A stretch of 64,000 nt of DNA from CALIKS01 sp964440295 (GTDB lineage: Archaea; Thermoproteota; Nitrososphaeria_A; Caldarchaeales; Calditenuaceae). Made by a program: the position numbers and the translations under genes. Below the pieces are notes generated by a model. The model was not told the origin of the DNA and did no database searches. It was given only the letters and a program-made list of their open reading frames with translations. Below, piece by piece: positions 36,143-44,809 of this stretch (within the stretch, counting starts at the first letter, position 1; the number at the start of each line of letters is the position of its first letter). The stretch lies in contig CAYTRT010000002.1 of the NCBI GenBank assembly GCA_964440295.1, positions 1 through 64,000 of the forward strand. Reading direction: 5' to 3'.

Positions 36143-36553
36143 CTAGATAATAAGGCTGTACGAGCTACTAATTCCTGATGATCTTCTCCTCCCAGGGCTC
36201 ATATAAGAATGCAAGACTAATCCAGATATGCTTCCTAAACCATTAGCTAAAATGTCGGTTAGCGAAAATACCCTAGTATTAGTGAAGCTTTGAAGAACTT
36301 CAATTAACATTCCTATCAAAAAACATAACAAGAAACTTCTAACAGAGCTTAGCCCTGAGTATTTCCAAAGATAGCCCATCAAGCAATATGCCATCAAGTG
36401 AACAATGAATCCCTCTCCTATCATGTGGATCTCTATAAAAATTTCGCCCACGGGATTCGCACCTATTGGTTTGAGGTCTATCAATGAGAAGTGAATAACG
36501 ACTGAGGTATACCCAATCGCTGCCAGCACTCTCCAGCCATATCTATTCTTCAT
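36143..36553 (-). CDS. VanZ-like membrane protein
   Basis: 136 residues with about four transmembrane helices. The pattern of VanZ-like proteins is visible: IVHLMAYCLMGYLW, then FLLCFLIGMLIEVLQSFTNTRVFSLTDILANGLGSISGLVL, with the conserved E..Q......R.....D...N..G. Function of the family is not established. Upstream of sufS on the same strand with a gap of about 33 nt. Confidence 0.85.
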   Translation of the reverse strand: MKNRYGWRVLAAIGYTSVVIHFSLIDLKPIGANPVGEIFIEIHMIGEGFIVHLMAYCLMGYLWKYSGLSSVRSFLLCFLIGMLIEVLQSFTNTRVFSLTDILANGLGSISGLVLHSYMSPGRRRSSGISSSYSLII

Positions 36554-36596
36554 GGTTGAAAGTTAAACTCTATAACGGAGCTGATAAATTTTATTT

Positions 36597-37007
36597 ATGG
36601 AGCGTATGGAGCTAGTAAAATTTTCTAAAGCTGAGAGTGAGTTTATTCTTAAAAACGAGGTCTGTAGACTCGCATCAATCACGCCTGACGGAAAGCCACA
36701 CGTAGTACCGATCTGCTACATCTATCATGACGGTTTTTTCTACATGGTTACAGACCTCGGAACAGCAAAGCTGAGAAACATCAAGAATAACCCAGAAGTA
36801 TCGGTATTGATCGACACCTATAAGCCAAACAAGGCAGTACTGATGTGGGGGAGAGCTGACGTGTTAACCGAGGGGGAAGAATTTAAAGAAATTTCGAATT
36901 TATTCTTTAAAAGGTTTTACTGGGCTAGGATGGACCGCTGGGATGAGGGGGAGGCAGCTCTAATTAAGTTTAAACCGGTGAAAAAAGTTTCTTGGGGTTT
37001 AAAATGA
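36597..37007 (+). CDS. Pyridoxamine 5'-phosphate oxidase-like flavin/F420-binding protein
   Basis: 136 residues, split-barrel fold. FILKNEVCRLASITPDGKPHVVPICYIYHDGFFYM and TAKLRNIKNNPEVSVLID are standard PPOX motifs. Archaeal members often bind F420 or FMN; the substrate is unknown. Starts at 36597 or 36606. Separate from neighbours. Confidence 0.85.
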   Translation: MERMELVKFSKAESEFILKNEVCRLASITPDGKPHVVPICYIYHDGFFYMVTDLGTAKLRNIKNNPEVSVLIDTYKPNKAVLMWGRADVLTEGEEFKEISNLFFKRFYWARMDRWDEGEAALIKFKPVKKVSWGLK

Positions 37008-37069
37008 GTTAATCTATAAGTGACTTATTAAACCATTTATTAACGACCCAGACCCTAAAAGCGTGAAAA

Positions 37070-37612
37070 ATGAATACAAGGATGCTAAGCATGATTATTG
37101 CGCTCTCAATACTGGGAATAGTCTTAGCACCATTTATATGGTTTAGCTTCCTCGGGACGAGGGCATTTCCCGGACAGCACTTCGTCAACACTTTAACAGG
37201 AGTATTAATCGGCCCTCTCTACGGCGTCTTGGTTCCAATTATCGTGGGAACGCTGAGAATAATGCTAGGCATCGGTACGGTATTTGCATACCCAGGAGGG
37301 ATACCCGGAGTGATAACTGTGGGACTAGCATATAAAATCACTAAGAGAAGTAAAAATCCCTTAATAAGATATGCATGTGCATTTGCAGAGCCTATTGGCA
37401 CGGTATTCATAGGCGGTACTTTATCCTTGCTAGTCGTAGCTCCATTAATGGGTGTAGAGTCACAACTAATACTCGTAAAACAGCATGGATTACTTGCTGG
37501 CTTACTTATATTTTGGGGAGGATGGGCCGCGAGCTCTGTGCCTGGAAGCATAATAGGATATTTCACCCTGATTATGCTGAGCAAAGCAATTCCACAATAC
37601 TTTGACAAGTGA
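37070..37612 (+). CDS. thiW: ThiW-type ECF transporter S component (thiazole/thiamine precursor)
   Basis: 180 residues with about five or six transmembrane helices. FPGQHFVNTLTGVLIGPLYGVLVP and FAYPGGIPGVITVGLAYK are typical of ThiW. S components determine substrate; the ECF energy module must be elsewhere. It overlaps the P-loop gene by 4 nt and is followed by ThiDN, consistent with thiazole uptake for thiamine salvage. Confidence 0.9.
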   Translation: MNTRMLSMIIALSILGIVLAPFIWFSFLGTRAFPGQHFVNTLTGVLIGPLYGVLVPIIVGTLRIMLGIGTVFAYPGGIPGVITVGLAYKITKRSKNPLIRYACAFAEPIGTVFIGGTLSLLVVAPLMGVESQLILVKQHGLLAGLLIFWGGWAASSVPGSIIGYFTLIMLSKAIPQYFDK

Positions 37613-38190
37613 TAAAAATGAGTGATGAGATAAACATATCTAGATTTTTAGGAAAAAAGACGTTGATAATAGGCGAGGTCGGCTCAGGTAAGACGAGACT
37701 TCTGATAAGTATTTTGAGAAATTTTATTTCAGAGGGATTATCGAGCAAGATAACGGTCATCGACATGGCTCCGCCCAGAATGCTAGATATTGGTGGAAGA
37801 ATAATAGACCATGACTCACAACTATGCTCGATGGTTCGCTACCTTTACTCAGATGAGATAAGACCTGCTAGGTTGTTGGGAAAGTCAGCCGAAGAGGTGA
37901 TGAAGATCGCGACCAATAATGCTAAAATCATTGATAAATTAATTGAAGAATACCTCTCAAACTCGACAGAAATTCTTATGATAAATGACTTAACCATATT
38001 CATCCACGCTGGAGATGGAAAGAAATTAAGCAGGGCCATAAAAGCTGCGACTACATTTGTTGGAACCGCATATGAGGGAATTAGGCTATCAGAAGATAAG
38101 GGCACAGGAATAACGATGAGGGAAAAGCAATACGTCTCAGAGCTCTTAAATACCGTTGACAACATTATCAAGCTTGATTTGACGAGGTGA
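37609..38190 (+). CDS. Uncharacterised P-loop NTPase in the thiamine operon
   Basis: 193 residues. Walker A GEVGSGKT at about residue 22 and ILMINDLTIFIH as a likely Walker B-like strand (about 120). There is no ABC signature or AAA+ second-region motif. The rest does not match a family I know. It lies between thiW and thiDN with a 4-nt overlap and a 6-nt gap, so a role in thiamine precursor uptake or metabolism is likely but unproven. Start GTG 37609 or ATG 37618. Confidence 0.75.
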   Translation: MIKMSDEINISRFLGKKTLIIGEVGSGKTRLLISILRNFISEGLSSKITVIDMAPPRMLDIGGRIIDHDSQLCSMVRYLYSDEIRPARLLGKSAEEVMKIATNNAKIIDKLIEEYLSNSTEILMINDLTIFIHAGDGKKLSRAIKAATTFVGTAYEGIRLSEDKGTGITMREKQYVSELLNTVDNIIKLDLTR

Positions 38191-38196
38191 TGTGAT

Positions 38197-39564
38197 ATCA
38201 AACTTCCAAGAGCCCTGACAATCGCTGGGTCCGATTCAGGAGGAGGAGCGGGGATTCAGGCCGATCTCAAGACATTCGCAGCGCTGGGTGTGCATGGAAT
38301 GTCAGCCATCACCTCTATAACAGCACAAAACACCTACCAAGTGACTAAAATAATCGATTTGGACCCAGAAATGGTGGTAGAGCAGATTAGAGTATGCGTG
38401 GAGGATATTGGAGTAGATGCCATAAAAACAGGAATGCTTCACAAGAAAGAAACAATTATTGCAGTGAGCCAAGAGCTCTCTAGCCTGAAGGTACCCATAG
38501 TCGTTGACCCCGTGATGGTAGCTAAGAGCGGAGCTAAGCTTTTAGAAGACGAAGCAATAGAGGCGCTTAAGAAATACCTTATACCGATATCAACTGTCTT
38601 AACGCCTAACGCCAAGGAGGCAGAGGCGCTTACAGGAATACCAGTCACTGATCTCAAATCTCAGAGAAAAGCGGCGAAGATGCTTGCAGATCTGGGCGCG
38701 AGGGCAATTGTCGTGAAGGGTGGACATATATCCGGTTCAGAAGTAGTTGACCTACTTTACGTTGATGACGAATATTATGAGTACAAGTCAAATAGGCTAT
38801 CCGATAATACGACGCATGGGACAGGATGCGTCTTCGCTTCAGCGATTGCTGCAGAATTAGCTAAAGGAAGCAACATTAAAGACGCTGTATTGACCGCTAA
38901 AAACTTTGTAGCTGATGCAATAAGGTTTGGATTAGAGCTGGGAAAAGGGGTGGGACCAGTAAATCCAGTCTGGACTGTTTATCGTCAATCATCTCTCTAT
39001 AAAGCGATCGAGAGTGTGAGGAGAGCTGTCGAATTACTCGAACAACTTGACAATGCAGGAAGACTGTCGCCCGAGTCCATGATTAATATCGCCGAAGCGA
39101 TTCCTAATGCCCAAGACATTATGGACGTTGTAGGCATACCGGGTAGAATAGCCAAGGTTGGTAATAGGCTTAAGGCGAACTCCTGCCCATCTCCAGGCGG
39201 ATCAAGACACGTAGCGAACGCAGTCTTAACATTATCATCCATAAACCCTTCAATAAGAGCTGCTATGAACATTGCATACTCCGAGACGTTGATTGAGTTA
39301 GCTAAAAAAATCGGCCTATCTGTAAGTAGCTATGATAGGAGAGAAGAGCCCGAGGATGTTAAGAAAAAGGAGGGGATGACCATTATATGGGGAGTAAGAA
39401 GAGCCTACGAGTCAGCTGGAAGAATAACCGACCTAATTTACCACAAAGGTGATTGGGGAAAGGAGCCAATGATCTTGATAATAGGCAGAAATGCCGAAGA
39501 AGTAGTTGAAAAATTCAGTAAGCTATTAAAGGAATATATGCGTATTACTCAAAGCCAAGAATAA
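38197..39564 (+). CDS. thiDN: ThiD-ThiN bifunctional HMP(-P) kinase / thiamine phosphate synthase; unusual start
   Basis: ThiD (residues 1-260): ALTIAGSDSGGGAGIQADLKTFAALGVHG at the N-terminus, KTGMLH, DPVMVAKSGAKLL and GTGCVFASAIAAELAKG. ThiN (about 285-455): ALPNAQDIMDVVGIPGRI, PSPGGSRHVANAVL and AAMNIAYSE. It phosphorylates HMP twice and joins HMP-PP to thiazole phosphate. The conserved N-terminus begins upstream of the first standard start (GTG 38290), and the frame has no ATG/GTG/TTG before it. ATC at 38197 follows GAGGTGA (38184-38190) with 6-nt spacing and would give MKLPRALTIAG, the expected N-terminus. Translation from ATC, or a local error, is implied. Confidence 0.92.
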   Translation: MKLPRALTIAGSDSGGGAGIQADLKTFAALGVHGMSAITSITAQNTYQVTKIIDLDPEMVVEQIRVCVEDIGVDAIKTGMLHKKETIIAVSQELSSLKVPIVVDPVMVAKSGAKLLEDEAIEALKKYLIPISTVLTPNAKEAEALTGIPVTDLKSQRKAAKMLADLGARAIVVKGGHISGSEVVDLLYVDDEYYEYKSNRLSDNTTHGTGCVFASAIAAELAKGSNIKDAVLTAKNFVADAIRFGLELGKGVGPVNPVWTVYRQSSLYKAIESVRRAVELLEQLDNAGRLSPESMINIAEAIPNAQDIMDVVGIPGRIAKVGNRLKANSCPSPGGSRHVANAVLTLSSINPSIRAAMNIAYSETLIELAKKIGLSVSSYDRREEPEDVKKKEGMTIIWGVRRAYESAGRITDLIYHKGDWGKEPMILIIGRNAEEVVEKFSKLLKEYMRITQSQE

Positions 39565-39720
39565 TATTAAGCTTGCTTGAGTAAATTTTATATTCAAACG
39601 AAAATATATTAATCACATTTTATAAAAAATGCCTGAACATTAACAAGCAGATATATGACTAATCTTTAGATATAAATGAAGCATTATTGACCACTACTAT
39701 AATATTTTTCCAATGTTTAT

Positions 39721-39806
39721 GTAGACTGTTTACAACTATAACATAATTTTGAAAATCTACTTAATATATAAGCAGAGGTTTAAAGCTCAGATTGTTGTAA
39801 ATCTAC
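39721..39806 (+). promoter_or_regulatory. Inverted repeat and TATA box upstream of the FAD oxidoreductase
   Basis: The 251-nt gap 39565-39815 is very AT-rich. It holds GTAGACTGTTTACAAC (39721-39736) and its near inverse GTTGTAAATCTAC (39794-39806), differing by a 3-nt insertion. A TATA-like TTTAAA with preceding AGAGG (39774-39785) lies between them, about 32 nt before the ATG at 39816. Binding of a dimeric regulator to both arms is possible. Nothing else was recognised in this gap. Confidence 0.4.
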
Positions 39807-39815
39807 TTCCAGCCC

Positions 39816-40961
39816 ATGACCAATTACGACGTAGTGATTATTGGTGGTGGCATAAGCGGTATCTGGACCGCTTATGTAGCAGCCAGCCGAGGGAAGAAAG
39901 TGGCGCTCATTGATCCATCACTCGGCTCCGGCGGCACCGGCAGATGCGCAGGAATACATACTACTCAGTTAGCATTAGAGATAGACGTGAAGCTTTCAAA
40001 AAGAAGCTTAGAGATGCTGGACGAGTTTACTGAAAAATATGAGTGCAGTGAAATTCGTGAGAAATGCGGTTTCTTGTCTGTGGAAGAGACTTGGATGGCA
40101 CGAGAGAGCAGCAAAACACTAGCTAGGCTGGGAGTTGCGCATATTTTGCTCAGTAAAGACGAGCTGAACAAACTTGTGCCAAACATAATCGTTAAAGATG
40201 AAGAATTGGGTGTCTATACTCCTGGCGATGTATTAATCAATATTTCATACCTGTATAGAGCCATGAGAAAGATACTAAGAGAACTCAATGTAGCAATTTA
40301 TGAGCAAGTCTTGATTAAAAAAGTCGAAGAAAAAGAAGGGTACGTAGTGGCTGTTAGGAGTAATAATCATGTAGAGTTAAAGGGAGATCATTATGTTTTT
40401 GCTGCCGGACCATGGAACAAGGATCTCCTCCGCTGTTCGGGAATATGGAGCCCACCAACGATCATATACATTTGTCAAGCCTTATCATTTTCAAGGCCCG
40501 CTGATATGAAGATTATTCCAACCTATTTTCAAGACTCGCATGTCTACCTTAGGCCAGAGGGCATTTCCCAGCTGATCGTGGGGAATGGCTACGCAAAGAT
40601 AGTAGAAGATCCCGATGATTACCCGGCAAGAGCGGAGCCTGAATACATCGAGGAAATATCAGAGAAGTTGTGCGAAAGATTGGTGGATCCTTCCCAGATA
40701 AGGTTTATAGGAGGTTGGTCAGGCCCGTGTAGCACAACACCAGATGGTTATCCGATGTTAGGAAAAATCCCCGGCCTCAAAAATGCATACATAATTGACG
40801 GCCTCGACGGCTATGGAATAATGAGAGCGCCCGCGATGGCTGAATTATTAATCCACGCAATATCTAAAGACGTAATGGATGATTTGCCTAGCGAGTTTGA
40901 CCCGGCGCGGTTTAACGGACTCAAAAACTTTGAACCTAAAGTCATAGAACTCCACTCATGA
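39816..40961 (+). CDS. FAD-dependent oxidoreductase of the DAO/sarcosine oxidase family
   Basis: 381 residues. N-terminal Rossmann FAD motif VVIIGGGISGIWTAYVAASRGKKVALID, followed by GSGGTGRCAGIHT and a C-terminal GWSGPCSTTPDGYPMLGKIP...YIIDGLDGYGIMRAPAMAELL, the DAO C-terminal pattern. The family oxidises amino acids, N-methyl glycine or glycerol-type substrates. ETF and a membrane Fe-S oxidoreductase are encoded downstream, so it probably passes electrons to ETF. The actual substrate cannot be told. Confidence 0.85.
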   Translation: MTNYDVVIIGGGISGIWTAYVAASRGKKVALIDPSLGSGGTGRCAGIHTTQLALEIDVKLSKRSLEMLDEFTEKYECSEIREKCGFLSVEETWMARESSKTLARLGVAHILLSKDELNKLVPNIIVKDEELGVYTPGDVLINISYLYRAMRKILRELNVAIYEQVLIKKVEEKEGYVVAVRSNNHVELKGDHYVFAAGPWNKDLLRCSGIWSPPTIIYICQALSFSRPADMKIIPTYFQDSHVYLRPEGISQLIVGNGYAKIVEDPDDYPARAEPEYIEEISEKLCERLVDPSQIRFIGGWSGPCSTTPDGYPMLGKIPGLKNAYIIDGLDGYGIMRAPAMAELLIHAISKDVMDDLPSEFDPARFNGLKNFEPKVIELHS

Positions 40962-40962
40962 A

Positions 40963-41157
40963 TCATTTTTTTATCTTTTGCTGTTTTAATTTGATTAATA
41001 TTTCTCTTGCTTCCTCTGCAGATTTTACATGAGTAATTATATTTTCGTCGCTTATATTATTTAGTGACCCGCATTTATAACATCTAAAGGTTTTAGTCCC
41101 GGTTGTGACTCTGAGCTCGCCACATTTTGAGCATTTGACAATCAGGAATCTCTTCAT
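40963..41157 (-). CDS. DUF1922 zinc-ribbon protein
   Basis: 64 residues with CSKCGELRVTTGTKTFRCYKC (residues 9-29), a rubredoxin-like zinc ribbon, and a basic C-terminal helix. This matches the small archaeal DUF1922 family. Function unknown. The stop lies just after the convergent FAD gene. Confidence 0.78.
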   Translation of the reverse strand: MKRFLIVKCSKCGELRVTTGTKTFRCYKCGSLNNISDENIITHVKSAEEAREILIKLKQQKIKK

Positions 41158-41229
41158 CGCTCCAATATGTTGTCCTCATGGTTTTGATATTTATGAGTAT
41201 TTTTTAGAAATGTAGAAATATGCCGGTCA

Positions 41230-43254
41230 GTGTTATGTGTGGTTGAAGCATTGGTGGATCTCCCAACTCCAATTAGGGACAATTATGGATTGATGCCGGC
41301 TGGGACCGAGCTAGTGATTTACTTAGTGTTGACACCATTCGTTTCAGTTTTTATCTATGGAGTCTATCTAAGAATAAAGTCATACGGAGGGATAGATGCA
41401 ATTAAATTTCTTACGAATTTTAGAATGATTGATTATTCATCTTTTTTGAGGAATGTACTGCTCCAGATAAAGATGGTAAAGGAGTTGTATAGTGGCTTCA
41501 TGCACGTCGCAATAATGTATGGAACAATAGTCTTGTTTATCGGGACGCTATTAATATTCATTGAGCATGACATTCTAAGATTCTTCGGGATTAAGATGCT
41601 GATGGGTAATTTTTACCTAATATACGAATTATTACTCGACCTGTTTGGATTACTATTCATCATTGGGCTTGTACTAGCAATTAATAGGAGAATAGGATTC
41701 TCGAGGCTGAAAAGGCTAAGAAAAAAGAATGAATATACCGCGATTCTTGCTGGACTATTATTCATCGGCTTGACAGGCTTCATACTCGAGGGACTCAGAC
41801 TACTCATAAGCGATGTGTATTGGTCAAAATTTTCCTTCGTCGGATGGCTTATCTCAGAATTTTTTAGAGATGTTGGATTTGAAAAGTCGCTCGCCCACTC
41901 GACGTATCAAATTATTTGGTGGATCCATGCCTTGACAGTGTTCTCATTAGTAGCGTCCATCCCCTACACTACGTTGATCCATTCTTTCTTGGCCGCAATT
42001 AATGCTTCACAGGCACGTGTCAAAGAGCCCGGTACTTACTTACCCACTACTCCGTTTAGGCTTACTGAGCTCTCAGATACAGACCTCGAAGTAAAGATTG
42101 GCTATAAACGAATTGCTGAGCTCAGTCCTCTTCAGAAATTAGCCATAGATTCTTGCACAGACTGTGGAAGATGTGAAGAAGCATGTCCAGCCACTGCTTC
42201 TGGGACGCCTCTATCTCCGAGAAATCTAATTCAGAAACTGCGTCTTGAGTTGAGACGCTCACCCCTAGAGAACTTATTTGAGGCAGGCATACTCGGCATG
42301 AATGAAGTCTACGCATGTACCACTTGTGGAGCGTGTGTTTATTCTTGTCCTGCCTCAATCAATCCACTCGAGTATCTAATAGAGGCGCGCAGATCATTGG
42401 TCTCCGAGGGGAAGTTAGAGAGACAAATCATAAGATTGCTTACGAACCTCTCACGTATGAGGAATCCCTTCGGCCTCTCACGCGTCACTAAAGAAAATGT
42501 AATCAAAGAATTAAGATCGCTAGGCGCGAAAACACTCGATGAGTATCCAGAGGCCGAGTATCTGTACTGGCTCGGATGCATGGCTCTGTTCGATGAGAGG
42601 ATACGCAAAGTAGCTAAAAGCCTAATAAAAATAATGATTAAGTGCGGAGTGAGTTTTGCAATACTGGGTACAGATGAAGTATGTACTGGAGATCCAGCCC
42701 GTAGAGTTGGTGAAGAGGGAAGATACCAAGAACTCGCGTACCACAACCTCGAGATTCTAAAAAGATTTCCTAATAAGACAATATTAACGCACTGCCCTCA
42801 CTGTTATAATATATTCAAAAACGAGTATAGAGACCTAGGAGTAGAGTTGAGGGTGATTCACCACACTGAGCTACTAGCCGTGCTTGTCACAAGTGGCAAG
42901 TTAAAACCACCAACAAACGGTGCTAAACTGACTCTCCACGATTCTTGCTACCTTGCACGATATAATAAGATAATAAATGAGCCGAGAACCGCGCTTTCTG
43001 GCACCAACCTATTAGAGATGAAACATCACGGCATGGATACTTTTTGCTGTGGTGGTGGCGGAGGCAACTATTGGTACAAGGTGAAGAGAATTGAGAGAGA
43101 AAGTGTTCTGAGGATTAAAGAAGCGATCCAGGCAGGCGCAGAGGTCCTAGTCGTTGAGTGCCCCTACTGCCTCGCAATGCTTGAAGATGCTGCTAAGTCT
43201 ACAGAAAATAAAATAAGGGTTTTAGATATTGCTGAAGTGTTCGAGAATGACTAA
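41230..43254 (+). CDS. Membrane HdrDE/NarI-like Fe-S oxidoreductase (CCG-domain protein)
   Basis: 674 residues. The N-terminal third is a NarI/HdrE-like membrane domain (about five or six helices, residues 20-270; H in GFMHVAIMYG, EHD, SLAHSTYQ, WIHAL may bind heme). Then CTDCGRCEEACPATASG and CTTCGACVYSCPASINP are two [4Fe-4S] motifs (about 312 and 360). Two CCG domains follow, with HCPHCYNIF, HDSCYL and CCGGGGGN ending in VVECPYCLAML. This fusion resembles proteins that link ETF to membrane quinone. Neighbours are FAD oxidoreductase and EtfBA. GTG 41230 used; GTG 41239 is also possible. Confidence 0.9.
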   Translation: MLCVVEALVDLPTPIRDNYGLMPAGTELVIYLVLTPFVSVFIYGVYLRIKSYGGIDAIKFLTNFRMIDYSSFLRNVLLQIKMVKELYSGFMHVAIMYGTIVLFIGTLLIFIEHDILRFFGIKMLMGNFYLIYELLLDLFGLLFIIGLVLAINRRIGFSRLKRLRKKNEYTAILAGLLFIGLTGFILEGLRLLISDVYWSKFSFVGWLISEFFRDVGFEKSLAHSTYQIIWWIHALTVFSLVASIPYTTLIHSFLAAINASQARVKEPGTYLPTTPFRLTELSDTDLEVKIGYKRIAELSPLQKLAIDSCTDCGRCEEACPATASGTPLSPRNLIQKLRLELRRSPLENLFEAGILGMNEVYACTTCGACVYSCPASINPLEYLIEARRSLVSEGKLERQIIRLLTNLSRMRNPFGLSRVTKENVIKELRSLGAKTLDEYPEAEYLYWLGCMALFDERIRKVAKSLIKIMIKCGVSFAILGTDEVCTGDPARRVGEEGRYQELAYHNLEILKRFPNKTILTHCPHCYNIFKNEYRDLGVELRVIHHTELLAVLVTSGKLKPPTNGAKLTLHDSCYLARYNKIINEPRTALSGTNLLEMKHHGMDTFCCGGGGGNYWYKVKRIERESVLRIKEAIQAGAEVLVVECPYCLAMLEDAAKSTENKIRVLDIAEVFEND

Positions 43255-43987
43255 CTCACTGATCGATGAAAAACAAATTATCAGAATGCTTGTTTGGAAA
43301 AGATTAGAGGATAGCGGAGTAGCGGAGTTTCCCAAGCCCATCATAGGTAGGATTCCTAACTTTATTGGAGCTGAAGCTGCCGCCGATTTACTTTGCGGTC
43401 ATAGTATCTATCGAGATGCAAGAGTCATTAAGGTGAGCCCAGATTCTCCTCAAAGACATGTTAGGAAAAGATGTTTAATGGATGGAAAATTGTTAATCGT
43501 TCCTACGCCTAGGATCAGGGATGGCTTTCTGATGATTGATCCTCAGAAAGTTCCTAGGAGCCAATTAGATTTTGCCTGCACAATTAAGGGCAGCTATCAC
43601 TTCGGCCAAAAGATACGGCCAGAGGATATCCCAGAGGTCGATCTAATCGTAATTGGTTCAGTAGCCGTTACGAAGGATGGATGGCGCCTAGGTAAGGGTG
43701 AAGGATACTCTGAGATCGAGTACGCAGTCTTAAGGATGCTTAACAAGGTCGACGAAGACACTCCGATAGCAACAACTATTCATCACCTACAATTAGTGGA
43801 GAGAGTTCCCCGCGAAGTATTTGACGTCCCAGTTGACTTCATCTTCACTGAGGACAGAGTTTTAGAGGTCTCTCCACGAAACCCACGCCCTCTTGGGATT
43901 ATTTGGAGCCTGCTTCCTCCCAAGAAACTAAGAGAAATTCCAATACTTGGCGAGCTTAGAGAAAAGATGCGAGATAAAGCCTTATAG
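43247..43987 (+). CDS. 5-formyltetrahydrofolate cyclo-ligase family protein
   Basis: About 246 residues. VWKRLEDSGVAEFPKP at the N-terminus, KRCLMDGKLLIVPTPR, and the C-terminal GWRLGKGEGYSEIEYAVL motif, typical of the MTHFS fold that uses ATP. Members in archaea may act on tetrahydromethanopterin derivatives or thiamine-related compounds; its place inside an electron-transfer operon does not settle this. ATG 43247 overlaps the preceding gene by 8 nt; the TTG at 43229 is less likely. Confidence 0.85.
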   Translation: MTNSLIDEKQIIRMLVWKRLEDSGVAEFPKPIIGRIPNFIGAEAAADLLCGHSIYRDARVIKVSPDSPQRHVRKRCLMDGKLLIVPTPRIRDGFLMIDPQKVPRSQLDFACTIKGSYHFGQKIRPEDIPEVDLIVIGSVAVTKDGWRLGKGEGYSEIEYAVLRMLNKVDEDTPIATTIHHLQLVERVPREVFDVPVDFIFTEDRVLEVSPRNPRPLGIIWSLLPPKKLREIPILGELREKMRDKAL

Positions 43988-44026
43988 TAAAATTACCGAT
44001 ATCTATGAATACCTAGGGACGTGAGT

Positions 44027-44809
44027 ATGCTTAACATACATGTATGCGTAAAGCAGTCAATAGACATTAATACGCTTGAATTTGATCCGGATACGCTTAG
44101 GCCATTGGTTGAGAATGCGGAATATAGGGTCGGCGATGCTGACTTGAATGCTGTTGAAGAGGCAGTTCGAATAAAAGAGAAAATGGGTGGAAAGGTTAGC
44201 CTTCTATGCGTGGGCTCTGATGTCAGGACAGCAGTCCTGAAGGAGGCAATGGCTATCGGCGCAGACGATGCCTACGTCGTAAGCGACCCATTGCTGAGAA
44301 ATGCAGATCAGTGGGTTTATGCAAACGTCTTAGCATCCCTCTCTAAGCGATTAGGAATTCCAGACATTATTCTTTGTGGTGAGTCATCCCTCGACGATGG
44401 GGCGTACCAAGTCGGTCCTAGACTCGCTGAGGAGCTCGATCTACCCAGCATAACACACGCAGTTAAGATAGAGTTTAGAGATGGAGTAATTATTGTCGAG
44501 CGCGCTGTCGAAGACGGCGTCGAAGTTTTAGAGACGGGGCTTCCCGCGGTGATCTCTGTGGGCCTTGAGATTAATACGCCTAGGCTTCCAAGCCTACTGA
44601 TGATTAGAGCGGCATCAAGAAAACCAATAAATTTTGTCAGCATACAGGAGCTCGGCTTGACTAGCGATAAACTGACAAGCCGGTCTAGAATGGTTGAAGT
44701 GAAGGCCGTTAAGACTCAACGTAAAAATATAGTCTTGACGGGCAACTTAGAGGAGATCGCATCTAAAGTTGTATCAATAATTAGATCTGAAGCGATGATG
44801 AATAAATGA
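44027..44809 (+). CDS. etfB: Electron transfer flavoprotein beta subunit
   Basis: About 260 residues. NIHVCVKQSIDIN at the N-terminus, GDADLNAVEEAVRIKEK, VSLLCVGSD, LKEAMAIGADDAYVVSD and the GESSLDDGAYQVGPRLAEEL motif are standard EtfB. ATG at 44027 is preferred over GTG at 44021. It partners EtfA (overlap 4 nt) and carries electrons between the FAD dehydrogenase and the membrane Fe-S protein. Confidence 0.93.
   Translation: MLNIHVCVKQSIDINTLEFDPDTLRPLVENAEYRVGDADLNAVEEAVRIKEKMGGKVSLLCVGSDVRTAVLKEAMAIGADDAYVVSDPLLRNADQWVYANVLASLSKRLGIPDIILCGESSLDDGAYQVGPRLAEELDLPSITHAVKIEFRDGVIIVERAVEDGVEVLETGLPAVISVGLEINTPRLPSLLMIRAASRKPINFVSIQELGLTSDKLTSRSRMVEVKAVKTQRKNIVLTGNLEEIASKVVSIIRSEAMMNK

Noticed and set aside
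39565..39815. Small RNA gene in the AT-rich gap before the FAD oxidoreductase
   Set aside because: No stable hairpin beyond the inverted repeat and no box motifs; promoter function explains the composition.
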